Assembly (NCBI GenBank): GCA_027382625.1
Contig: JAJKFJ010022828.1
Coordinates: 186,001 to 250,000, forward strand
Direction: 5' to 3'
DNA length: 64,000 nt
From: Tetmemena sp. SeJ-2015
Taxonomy: Eukaryota; Ciliophora; Spirotrichea; Sporadotrichida; Oxytrichidae
Shown: piece after piece, positions 30,379-38,913 of the stretch
Layout of the letters: each line of letters starts with the position of its first letter
Position numbering within the stretch: position 1 is the first letter of the stretch
Notes under the pieces: model-generated
What the model saw: the letters and a program-made list of their open reading frames with translations, nothing else
What the model was told of the DNA's origin: nothing
The model's database searches: none
Position numbers and translations under genes: made by a program

Positions 30379-31480
30379 TCAGCCGCCGCTGCCCTGAGTG
30401 CCTGGGGCAGCACCTCTTCCACCACGTCGAGCGCGGCCTCCGGCCCGGTCGAGATGCGGATGCAGCGGTCAAGGGGCGCGACGCCCGGCATCCGGATGAA
30501 CAGGCCGCGGCTTTGGCATTCGGCCAGGATGCGGCGGGCGAAATCGCCGTCGCGGCCGCAATCGACGCTGACGAAATTGGTGGCCGAGGGCAGGTCCAGA
30601 AGGCCATTGGCGGCGGCGATGGAGGCGATGCGGCTGCGCGCCCGGGCGACCTGCGCCGTCACATGGGCCAGCCAGTCCTGATCCGCCAGCGCCGCCAGGG
30701 CACCGATCTGCCCGATGCGGCCAAGGCCGAAATGGTCGCGCAGCTTGTCGAAGGCCCTGGCAAGATCGGGGTTGGTCAGGGCATAGCCGACGCGCGCCCC
30801 CGCCATGCCATAGCCTTTCGAGAAGGTGCGGAAACGGATGACCTGCGGGTGGTCGGGGGAAATCTGCGGCACGGCATCGGGCGGGGCGAGGTCGGAATAG
30901 GCCTCGTCCAGCACCAGCAGGCTGTGGTCGGGAAGGTTCGCGACCATATCCTCGATCACCCGGCCGGGGTGGTGGCTGCCCATCGGATTGTCGGGATTGG
31001 CGAGGTAGATCAGCCGCGCCTTGGTCTGGCGGGCGGCGTCGAGCAGGCTTTGCGGGTCTTCGTGATTGGCAACATAGGGAACACGGGTCAGCGCGCCGCC
31101 GCAGCCCGCGACATGGAAGTTGAAGGTCGGATAGGCGCCCAGGCTCGTGACGACGGAGGTGCCGGGGTCAACGTGAGGCGGCAGAGCGTGCCGAAGAGCG
31201 TGTCTATCCCGCCGCCGACGGTGATATGGGCCGGCGTGCAGCCGTGATGGGCGGCGAGCGCTGCTTTGAGATCATGGCTTTGGGGGTCGGCATATTGCCA
31301 GACCTGTGCCGCCGCCTGTTCCATGGCGGCGACCGCCCTGGGCGAGGGGCCGAAGAGCGATTCATTGGCGCCAAGCCGGGCGCGGAAGGGGCGGCCTGAC
31401 TGGCGCTCCAGTGTCTCGGGGCCGGTGAAGGGCACGGTCGAGGGCAGGGCGGCGGCATGGGGGGTGAGGAAACGCGTCAT
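30379..31480 (-). CDS. HisC-like PLP-dependent aminotransferase, frameshifted
   Basis: A fold-type I class II aminotransferase resembling histidinol-phosphate aminotransferase. It has LGANESLFGPSPRAVAAMEQ, IYLANPDNPMGSHH (the N-P-x-N-P-T-like substrate motif), LLVLDEAYSDLAP (PLP-binding Asp/Tyr) and RFRTFSKGYGMAGARVGYAL, where K forms the Schiff base. CIRISTGP near the C-terminus supplies the carboxylate-binding Arg. No his genes are adjacent, so a role in histidine synthesis is not proven; aromatic or other amino acids are alternatives. Breaks lie near 31170 and at the extreme C-terminus near 30390, where a one-base change gives the TGA at 30379. Confidence 0.85.
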
Positions 31481-31606
31481 GATGGCCAGAGTTAGGGCCA
31501 GGGACGGGCGGGGCGCAAGGGGTGTCTCACGCAGGGACATTCGGGTGGGCAAGCAAGATCAATAGCTTGCGATCTGGCGTTAAGGATTTGGAAGGAAATT
31601 CCCGCC

Positions 31607-31711
31607 TCAGAAGCCCTGCCGGTAGCCGCCCCAGGGCGACAGGCCCGCGCAAGAGGCCAAGGGCAGGCCGAGGCAGAAGGCGATCAGCAGGGCGCGGCAG
31701 AGCCGGGGCAT
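31607..31711 (-). CDS. 34-residue putative lipoprotein
   Basis: A very short open reading frame, MPRLCRALLIAFCLGLPLAS then CAGLSPWGGYRQGF. It has a basic N-terminus, a hydrophobic core and a lipobox (LASC), leaving a mature peptide of only 15 residues. It starts six bases after the stop of the upstream small gene on the same strand. No strong ribosome binding site is visible, so translation may be coupled. Entericidin-like peptides have a comparable architecture, but I see no sequence similarity to name it. Confidence 0.5.
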   Translation of the reverse strand: MPRLCRALLIAFCLGLPLASCAGLSPWGGYRQGF

Positions 31712-31717
31712 GGCGGA

Positions 31718-32046
31718 CTATCCGAGAAACTTGCGACGGGAGTCTTCGGCGATGGCCTGCCGCATCTCGATCTGGGCAAGCCGGGCCATGGCCTCTTTCC
31801 GCGCGGCCTCTTCGGTCAGGGTGGCAAGATGGGCGCGCTGCGCGGCGGCCTGTTTCTTGAGGGTGATCTCTTCGGGCAGGACGCCGGCCTGGGCCATGAT
31901 GCGGAAGCCGACGGCATCGCCCGCAGAGACGAAAGCATCGCCGGCCCGGTCGGGCAGGGGTTTGCCTTCGCCTTCAAGGCCCTGAAGCTGGCCCTTGAGC
32001 CGGGCGTTCTGGATCTGACGTTCAGCAAGGCGGAGAGCCAGGACAT
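31718..32046 (-). CDS. small helical hypothetical protein, start frameshifted
   Basis: The frame ending at 31718 encodes about 107 residues of strongly helical, charged sequence: ALRLAERQIQNARLKGQLQG, RAGDAFVSAGDAVGFRIMAQ, GVLPEEITLKKQAAAQRAHL, ARKEAMARLAQIEMRQAIAE and a basic end DSRRKFLG. No start codon precedes it in frame; the ATG at 32046, after AAAGGAGGC, is one base out, so a single indel after the start is likely. I recognise no family. It lies between valS and the 34-residue lipoprotein on the same strand and may belong to the valS transcript. Confidence 0.6.
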
Positions 32047-32094
32047 CTGCGCCTCCTTTGCGGATAGGATGCGCTTTGCGCCGGTGGCGGGCAA

Positions 32095-32146
32095 GGGGGG
32101 CGCTGCCCCGCTGCGCTCCCCCCGGGATATTTTCGAACGGAAGAAG
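32095..32146 (+). repeat. dispersed hairpin-plus-tail element
   Basis: GGGGGGCGC and a G/C arm ending CTCCCCCC form an imperfect hairpin, followed by GGGATATTTTCGAACGGAAG ending in AAG. The tail matches the related elements at 28630, 42266 and 52368. It lies just downstream of the valS stop on the minus strand. Confidence 0.5.
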
Positions 32147-32185
32147 GGGCAGGGGCGGCCCCCCCTTCCGGTCGGATCGGCTGGG

Positions 32186-35100
32186 TCAGACGAGATCGGC
32201 GAGGCGGTTCAGCGCAGCCTCGATCTTTGCCGCCTCGTCTTCGCGGGCTTCAAGGTTGGACTGGGCTTCCATCACCACATCTTCCGGCGCGGATTTGGCG
32301 AAGTTGGGGTTGTTGAGACGCCCCTTCAGCCCGCCGATTTCCTTGGCCAGCTTGTCGCGCGCCTTTTCCAGCCGGGCCTTTTCCTCGGCCACGTCGATCA
32401 GTCCCTGCAGGGGGATGGCGAAGCTTGCGCCTTCGACCGTCAGCGCGATGGCGCCCTTGGGGGCGGCGCCTTCGGAGAAGGTCTCGATCCGGGCGAGGCG
32501 GCGGATCAGGGCCTCGTTCCTGTCCCAGGCCTCGCGGGCGGCTTCGGGCAGGTCGGTGGCGATCAGGTCGATCTTCAGGCCGACGGGGACATGGACCTGG
32601 GCGCGGGCGGACCGGATCTCGTCGATCAAGGCGGTGACGAAGCCCATTTCGGCCTGCGCCGCCGGATCGATCAGGTCGAGGCCATAGGTCGGCCAGTTTG
32701 CATGGACCAAGAGCGACTGGCGGCTGCCGGTGGTGGCCCAAAGCTCTTCGGTGATAAAGGGCATAAAGGGTTGCAACAGGATCATCGACTGGTCCAGCAC
32801 CCAGGCCATCGTCGCCCGTGTCTCGGCGGCGAGGTCACCGTCGAACAGCGGCTTGGCAAATTCGACATACCAGTCGCAAACCTTGCCCCAGACGAATTTG
32901 TAAAGCGCATCCGCCGCCTGATCGAAGCGGAAGTCGGCCAGCGCGGCATTGACCTCGGAGAGCGCACGGGCGGTCTCACCAATGATCCAGCGGTTCGCCG
33001 TGGCCTTGGGCCGCGGCGGGGCGGATTGGGTCGCGTGGCCGTCCCAGACCCCGTTCATCTCGGCAAAGCGGCAGGCGTTCCACAGTTTGGTGCCAAAGTT
33101 GCGATAGCCCGCGATCCGCTGCGTATCCAGCTTCAGAACGCCGCCAAGGCTTGCCATCGCCGCATTGGCAAAGCGCAGCGCGTCCGCGCCGTATTCGTCG
33201 ATGATCTCCAGGGGGTCGATCACATTGCCCAGGGATTTGGACATCTTCTTGCCCTTGGCATCGCGCACGAGGCCATGCAGGTAGACCGTGTGGAACGGCA
33301 CCTCCTCGACCACGGCAAGCTGCATCATCATCATGCGGGCGACCCAGAAGAACAGGATATCCGCCCCGGTGACGAGGACCGAGGTGGGGAAGTATTTCTT
33401 CAGCGCCTCGGTCTGCTCGGGCCAGCCCAGCGTGCCGATGGGCCAGAGGCCCGAGGAGAACCATGTGTCGAGAACGTCGGGGTCGCGCGTCAGCCAAACC
33501 GTTTCGGAGGCGCTATCAAACACAGCACGATCACCCTCGGTATCAGAAACCGATATCTCAACTCCGGTCGCATAGTAGGTTTTCGCCTGCTCTCTCGCTT
33601 CCACGAACGTCGCCGCACAGAAAGTCACAAGCCGCTTGTCGGACCATACATCGATCGATCCGCCATCCTTTAATCGGGTCACCTCAAGATGCGGCCCATA
33701 CCACACCGGAATCTGGTGCCCCCACCACAACTGGCGGCTGATGCACCACGGCTCGATATTCTCGAGCCAGTGGTAATAGGTCTTCTCGCCGCTTTCGGGG
33801 ATGATCTTCGTCTTGCCCGTGCGAACGGCGTCCAGCGCCGGTTCGACGATCTTGGCAGTGTCGACGAACCACTGGTCGGTCAGCATCGGCTCGATCACCA
33901 CTTTGGACCGGTCGCCAAAGGGCTGCATGATCGGTTTGGATTCGACGTAGGGCACCAGTTCCAGGTGTTCCGAGCCGGTTTCCTTGTCGATGGTCTTTTT
34001 CAGCGTTGTGACGGCCAGCCCCTCGGCGGTGATCTGTTCGACCACACGTTTGCGCGCCTCGTATCGGTCCAGCCCACGCAGGTCTTCGGGCACGAGGTTC
34101 AGGGCGTCGACCTCGGATTCCGTCAGCGTGACCGGCTGTTCGGCGATGCCGGGGAGCGCGTAGCCCTTGGCGATCAGCCAGGCGCGCGAGGCGGCCTGGG
34201 CAACGGCGGCAGCCTCGGCATAGGGCGCGCCATCGGCCCGCATCTGGGCGCGGGTGTCCATCAGCCGGTAGCAGGGCAGGGCGTGGCGCTTGGCGACCTG
34301 ATAGTCGTTGAAGTCATGCGCGCCCGTGATCTTCACCGCCCCCGAGCCGAAATCCGGGTCAGGGTATTCGTCGGTCACGATCGGGATCAGGCGGCGGTGT
34401 TCTTTCGGCCCCACCGGGATTTCGCAGAGCATCCCCACGATGGCCTTATACCGCTCATCCGAGGGATGCACCGCAACCGCGCCATCGCCCAGCATGGTTT
34501 CGGGCCGCGTCGTGGCGATCGAGATGTAATCCCGCGTCTCGCGGAAGGTCACATTGCCCTCGGCGTCCTTTTCCACATATTCATAGGTCTCGCCACCGGC
34601 CAGCGGTATTTGAAATGCCACATATGGCCCGCGACTTCGGTGTTCTCGACCTCGAGATCGGAAATCGCCGTCTCGAAATGCGGGTCCCAGTTCACCAGCC
34701 GCTTGCCGCGATAGATCAGCCCCTTGTCATACATATCGACAAAGACCTTGATCACGGCATCGTGGAAATTGCCCTCTTCGCCCGCGGGCGCGCCGGGGGC
34801 GCCGGACATGGTGAAGGCCTCGCGCGACCAGTCGGCGCTGGCGCCCAGCCGCTGCAACTGCCCGATGATCGTGCCACGCGATTTCCGCTTCTGCTCCCAC
34901 ACACGGGCGAGGAAGGCTTCGCGCCCCATCTCGCGGCGCGAGGGTTCGCCGTTCCTGGCCATCTCGCGCTCGGTCACCATCTGGGTCGCGATCCCCGCAT
35001 GGTCGGTGCCCACCTGCCACAGCGTGTCGTCGCCGCGCATCCGGTGCCAGCGCACCAGAATATCCTGCAACGTGTTGTTGAACGCGTGGCCCATATGCAG

Positions 35101-35244
35101 CGCTGCCGTCACGTTCGGCGGCGGGATCATGATGGAAAGGCGGGGCCGGGCTTGGCATTGGGCCCGGCGCGAAGGCCTTTGGCGAGCCACTTCGGAGATG
35201 CGGGCCTCGGCCTCGGCGGCGTTGAAATTCTTTTCCATCGGCAT
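32186..35244 (-). CDS. valS: valyl-tRNA synthetase, frameshifted
   Basis: ValRS charges tRNA-Val and edits misactivated threonine. The class I HIGH motif is HMGH in [20 protein letters not shown] and the KMSKS motif is in [20 protein letters not shown]. The editing domain has [20 protein letters not shown]. The tRNA-binding helical domain and a C-terminal coiled coil ([20 protein letters not shown]) complete it, at about 1010 residues. Frame breaks lie near 35160 and 34610. The segment between WYGP and [12 protein letters not shown] is about 75 residues, longer than the E. coli enzyme, and is encoded by unusually AT-rich DNA. The start is [17 protein letters not shown] at 35244, or ATG 35238. 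Confidence 0.95.
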
Positions 35245-35347
35245 GCGTCATCTTTGCGGGCGGGAATAGCGTCCGGCCGCAAGGCCAAGGGGAGGCTGGA
35301 TTTCCGGCACGGATCGGGCAGGATGCGGGCAGGCAGGAGGGCGGGAC

Positions 35348-35860
35348 ATGCGGCGCGGTTTCAGGGGGAACGGGTATTCGGTCAAGGTGGCGCCCGCACT
35401 GGTGCTGGGGCTGATCGCGGGGTTCCTTGCGATCATGGCGGTGATCTTCTGGTTCGTCGCGCAATCGCTGGATGCGACCGCCCGGCGGCTGGCCGAGGGC
35501 GGGCAGGAGATCGAGGCGGTGATCACCGACAAGCGCATCGTCGAGCGGGAAGAGGTCGACAACGATGGCGACCGGCGGCGCAGCACGAACCATTACCTGA
35601 CCGTCAGCTTCACGCCGCCATCCGGCGAGACGGTGGTGGCAGATGAGCTGGTCGGACAGCCGCGCTATGACGCGGCGCAGATCGGGCAGAAGGTGACGCT
35701 GTTCTACCTGCCCGAAGAGCCGACGCTGTTCGAGTTCGAGCGCGGCGACAAGGCCTCGGATGCCGGGGTGTTCCGCTGGATTTCGATCGGGCTTGGGGGT
35801 GTGGGCGTCGCCGTTGCCCTGGGCGCGTTTCTGTTGCGCGGCAGGCCTGCTGCCGTCTGA
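35348..35860 (+). CDS. DUF3592-like membrane protein
   Basis: An intact 170-residue protein with an N-terminal membrane helix (about 15-38, APALVLGLIAGFLAIMAVIF), a soluble domain beginning EIEAVITDKRIVEREEVDND and containing HYLTVSFTPPSGETV and VGQPRYDAAQIGQKVTLFYL, and a C-terminal helix (ISIGLGGVGVAVALGAFLL). The pattern fits DUF3592-type proteins, whose function is unknown. It is divergent from valS with about 100 bases between them. Confidence 0.75.
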   Translation: MRRGFRGNGYSVKVAPALVLGLIAGFLAIMAVIFWFVAQSLDATARRLAEGGQEIEAVITDKRIVEREEVDNDGDRRRSTNHYLTVSFTPPSGETVVADELVGQPRYDAAQIGQKVTLFYLPEEPTLFEFERGDKASDAGVFRWISIGLGGVGVAVALGAFLLRGRPAAV

Positions 35861-35987
35861 AAATGCGGCGCTGTCCGATGGTTGGACGGTGCAGGACCCA
35901 AGCGCGCGCGAAAAAACTTGACGGCGCAAAGATGGCTGGTCAAGGCTTGGTCGGTGGGGACGGGGCGCATGAAAGAGAGGCTTGGAG

Positions 35988-36560
35988 ATGGCAGACAAAC
36001 CCTATCACCATGGCAATCTGCGCGCGGCGCTGCTGGCGGCGGCCGAGGCGGAATTGACCGAGGCCGGGGTCGAGGGGTTTTCGCTGCGCTCGGTCGCGCG
36101 GCGGGCGGGCGTCAGCCATGCCGCACCCAAGCACCATTTCGGCGATACGGCGGGGCTTTTGACCGCATTGGCGGCGGAAGGGTTCCGCGCCTTTGTCGCG
36201 GCCCAGACCGCGCGCGAGGCGCAGGCGGGCGGCGGCGCGGCCGAGAGGCTTTTGGCCTCGGGCCTGGGCTATGTCGATTTCGCCTGTGCGCGCCCGGCGC
36301 TGTTCCGGCTGATCTTCACCTCGCGGCGGATCGACGAATCCTCGGATGAGCTGGTCGATGCCGGAAGTGCGGCCTATCTGCACCTTGCCAATGGCGTGAT
36401 GGCGATGGGCGGGCGCGAGGGCGATATCGCGGCCTTCTGGGCCACGGCGCATGGCCTGGCCGAATTGACGATGTCGGGCCGTCTGGCGCAGATCGCCGAT
36501 CTGCCCGGGGGCGAGCGCGACGCGGCGCTGGAAACCATCCTGCGCCGCGCCATGCCCTGA
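35988..36560 (+). CDS. TetR/AcrR family transcriptional regulator
   Basis: An intact 190-residue regulator. The N-terminal helix-turn-helix runs over LRAALLAAAEAELTEAGVEG and FSLRSVARRAGVSHAAPKHH, followed by FGDTAGLLTALAAEGFRAFV; the ligand-binding domain includes YVDFACARPALFRLIFTSRR, typical of a C-terminal TetR_C_33/WHG-like domain. The target is unknown; adjacent genes are a small DUF3592 gene upstream and a convergent DUF1428 gene. ATG 35988 is chosen over 35982 because the GAGAGGCTTGGAG site is better spaced. Confidence 0.9.
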   Translation: MADKPYHHGNLRAALLAAAEAELTEAGVEGFSLRSVARRAGVSHAAPKHHFGDTAGLLTALAAEGFRAFVAAQTAREAQAGGGAAERLLASGLGYVDFACARPALFRLIFTSRRIDESSDELVDAGSAAYLHLANGVMAMGGREGDIAAFWATAHGLAELTMSGRLAQIADLPGGERDAALETILRRAMP

Positions 36561-36564
36561 GCCG

Positions 36565-36920
36565 TCAGACGGCGGTGCCCAGGGTCAGGACCGGCACGAA
36601 GCCGCCATAGACCATCCGCCTGCCGTCAAAAGGCATCTCGCCCATCTCGGCCCCGTCCGACATCATCTCGGCGAAGGCCTTGTCGCGGGTCGCCTTGTCG
36701 GCCAGGTCATCCAGGCGAAGACCACCGTCTCGTCCGGTTGCAGATCGACCGCGCGCAGGAAATCGGTCTGTTTGCCGGGCGGCACCTCGTCGCCCCAGCA
36801 GACGACAAGCCCGGTCGCGCCCTTGTCGCGGAAGAAGGGCCACCATTTGGCCTCATGGGCGGTGTATTCGTCCTTGCGGGCATTCCGGACCGGGATGAGG
36901 AAGCCGTCGACATAGGCCAT
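36565..36920 (-). CDS. DUF1428 family protein, one frameshift
   Basis: A protein of about 118 residues with a ferredoxin-like dimeric alpha/beta-barrel pattern: MAYVDGFLIPVRNARKDEYT, KWWPFFRDKGATGLVVCWGD, VVFAWMTWP, then in another frame DKATRDKAFAEMMSDGAEMG and MPFDGRRMVYGGFVPVL. This matches DUF1428 (YbaA-like), of unknown function. The frame changes near 36725. It ends five bases from the stop of the convergent tetR gene. Confidence 0.85.
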
Positions 36921-37009
36921 GGGGGCGCTCCTGTGCTGCGGGACTGCGCCATGCTGGGCCTTGCCGCAGATTCGCGCAAAGCCGGGCGGGGGAATTCGCC
37001 GATGCCGGA

Positions 37010-37441
37010 TCAGACCGCGCGGTCGATCTTGGTCGACAGATGGATCAGGCTTTCCGACGATTTGACCCCCGTCATCTGCCCGATCTGGTCCAGCACCTGA
37101 TCCAGCACCTGCGTGTTGGGGCAGGCGATCTGCAACAAAAGGTCGAAGCGGCCTGAGGTGGTGAAGCAGCGTTCGATCTCGGCGACAGCCTTCAGGCGGG
37201 TCAGGATCGCGGCCTGGGCGCGGGGTTCGATCGACAGAAGAACGCTGGCGCGCAGCCGGCCTTCGCGCGCGCCTTCGCCCAGCTTCAGCGTATAGCCCGC
37301 GATGACGCCATTGGTCTCAAGCCGTTCCAGCCGGGCCTGAATCGTCGAACGCGCCACCTTGAGCCGCCGCGACAGGGTAGCCACCGACATGCGGGCATCC
37401 GCCGAAAGCAGGCCCACGATTGAGCGGTCGAGTTCATCCAT
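37010..37441 (-). CDS. Lrp/AsnC family transcriptional regulator
   Basis: An intact 143-residue regulator. The N-terminal helix-turn-helix (MDELDRSIVGLLSADARMSV, ATLSRRLKVARSTIQARLER) is followed by the RAM effector domain with LKAVAEIERCFTTSGRFDLL and VLDQIGQMTGVKSSESLIHL. Lrp/AsnC proteins sense amino acids and often control a divergently transcribed gene. Here that neighbour is a PLP decarboxylase of ornithine/lysine, so basic amino acids or polyamines are likely effectors (inference). ATG 37441 is preferred; a GTG three codons upstream is possible. Confidence 0.9.
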   Translation of the reverse strand: MDELDRSIVGLLSADARMSVATLSRRLKVARSTIQARLERLETNGVIAGYTLKLGEGAREGRLRASVLLSIEPRAQAAILTRLKAVAEIERCFTTSGRFDLLLQIACPNTQVLDQVLDQIGQMTGVKSSESLIHLSTKIDRAV

Positions 37442-37572
37442 GGCGGCCACCTTGCAGTTTGATCGGGTTTTTCGTCATTATAACGACGTTTCGACGCATT
37501 TATACAGTTTTGTCCGGTGAAGTTGTAGCCCATATGCGGCATCCTACGTTGCAGGAAAAGGGCGGCTCATAC

Positions 37573-37607
37573 GCACCTGGCCTGGTTGGAAAAAACCACG
37601 CAGGTGC
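37573..37607 (+). promoter_or_regulatory. hairpin in the decarboxylase leader
   Basis: GCACCTG and CAGGTGC form a 7-bp outer stem, enclosing a second helix TGGTT/AACCA with a GGAAAA loop. It lies about 60 bases ahead of the decarboxylase start, in the 224-base divergent region shared with the Lrp gene. A conserved speF leader RNA is described upstream of alphaproteobacterial ornithine decarboxylases; whether this hairpin is part of one cannot be judged by eye. Positions 37470-37510 are comparatively AT-rich and may contain the promoters. Confidence 0.4.
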
Positions 37608-37665
37608 TGCTGTCCCGTCACAGGCAACGGGGGAGGGCTTCTTGTTGGCAGAAAGGATCACGCCG

Positions 37666-38811
37666 ATGGGACTGTCCAAAACGATCTGGACCAATCCGAC
37701 CGAATTTCTCCGCAACCAGCAACCGGAAAATCCGGTGCTGTTCTTTTCGCCCTCGGCGCTGCAGGCCGCAGCCCGCCGTTTCATCGACGGATTTCCCGGC
37801 ATGGTCACCTATGCCGTCAAGTCGAACCCCGGCGAAGAAGTGATCGAAAACCTCGCCGCCGCAGGGATTCGCGGCTATGACTGCGCCTCGGCGTTCGAGA
37901 TCGACCTGATCCGCCGCCTCGCCCCCGATGCCGCGATCCATTACAACAACCCGGTGCGGGCGCGGTTCGAGATCGAACATGCGGTTGCGCGGGGCGTGAA
38001 AAGCTATTCGGTCGATTCGCGCAGCGAGCTGGACAAGCTGATCGAGCTGGTCCCGGCCGAGGGCACGGAAATCTCGGTCCGCTTCAAGCTGCCGGTCTCG
38101 GGCGCCGCCTATAACTTCGGCGCGAAATTCGGCGCGACCGTCGAACTTGCGACCGAATTGCTGAAAACCGTGGCCGAAGCGGGCTTCATCCCCTCGCTCA
38201 CCTTCCACCCCGGCACGCAATGCACCGACCCCGCCGCGTGGGAGACCTATATCCGCACCGCAGCCGACATCGCGCGCGATGCGGGCGTCACCATCGCCCG
38301 GCTGAACGTGGGCGGCGGTTTCCCGAACCACCGGCTTCAGGCGGTTGTCCCGGCACTGGAAGACACGTTCCGCCTGATCGACCGTGTCGCGACCGAGGCT
38401 TTCGGCGACAACCGCCCGCTTCTGGTCTGCGAACCGGGCCGCGCGCTGTGCGGCGATGCCTTCACCCTTGCCGCCCGCGTCAAGGCGCTGCGCGATGGCC
38501 AGCATGTCTTCCTGAATGACGGCGTCTACGGCACGCTGATCGAGATGCCGCTGATCGGGATCATCGACCGCTTCCAGGTCGTTTCGCCGGACGGCACCCT
38601 GCGCAGCGGCAAGCCGCAGAACCGCATCGTGTTCGGGCCGACCTGCGACTCGGTCGACCGGCTGCCGGGCGAATTGCCGCTGCCGTCGGACATAGCCGAG
38701 GGCGATTACATGATCTGGCACGGGATGGGCAGCTATTCGGTCGTCACCAACAGCCGCTTCAACGGCTTTGGCGAATTGCAGATGGCCACGGTTCTCAGCC
38801 TCAAGGTCTGA
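37666..38811 (+). CDS. ornithine/lysine decarboxylase, fold type III PLP enzyme
   Basis: An intact 381-residue decarboxylase of the alanine-racemase-fold (eukaryotic-ODC-like) group. The PLP lysine is K52 in MVTYAVKSNPGEE. SVDSRSELDKLIEL, LTFHPGTQC and LNVGGGFPNHR are the barrel landmarks; CEPGRAL is the phosphate/PLP site; FGPTCDSVDRL holds the catalytic cysteine and dimer-interface Asp; MIWHGMGSYSVVTNSRFNGF closes the site. It produces putrescine or cadaverine, the first step of polyamine synthesis. The GAAAGGATC site precedes ATG 37666. It is divergent from an Lrp regulator and has a hairpin leader. Confidence 0.92.
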   Translation: MGLSKTIWTNPTEFLRNQQPENPVLFFSPSALQAAARRFIDGFPGMVTYAVKSNPGEEVIENLAAAGIRGYDCASAFEIDLIRRLAPDAAIHYNNPVRARFEIEHAVARGVKSYSVDSRSELDKLIELVPAEGTEISVRFKLPVSGAAYNFGAKFGATVELATELLKTVAEAGFIPSLTFHPGTQCTDPAAWETYIRTAADIARDAGVTIARLNVGGGFPNHRLQAVVPALEDTFRLIDRVATEAFGDNRPLLVCEPGRALCGDAFTLAARVKALRDGQHVFLNDGVYGTLIEMPLIGIIDRFQVVSPDGTLRSGKPQNRIVFGPTCDSVDRLPGELPLPSDIAEGDYMIWHGMGSYSVVTNSRFNGFGELQMATVLSLKV

Positions 38812-38913
38812 TCGTTTCGCAAACCCGTGACGGGCGCTGCCGCGCTTGCGCCCCCGGCTGGACAAACCCGGCCGGGGCGTAACCATTTGGGCAACTTGGA
38901 ACGGGGAATACGG

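Noticed and set aside
30379..31480. Assignment of the aminotransferase as hisC of the histidine pathway
   Set aside because: The motifs fit HisC-like enzymes, but no other his gene is present and related aminotransferases act on other amino acids, so no symbol is given.
31829..33673. A 614-codon plus-strand open frame opposite valS
   Set aside because: Antisense to an aminoacyl-tRNA synthetase with both class I motifs; no domain is recognisable in the opposite reading.
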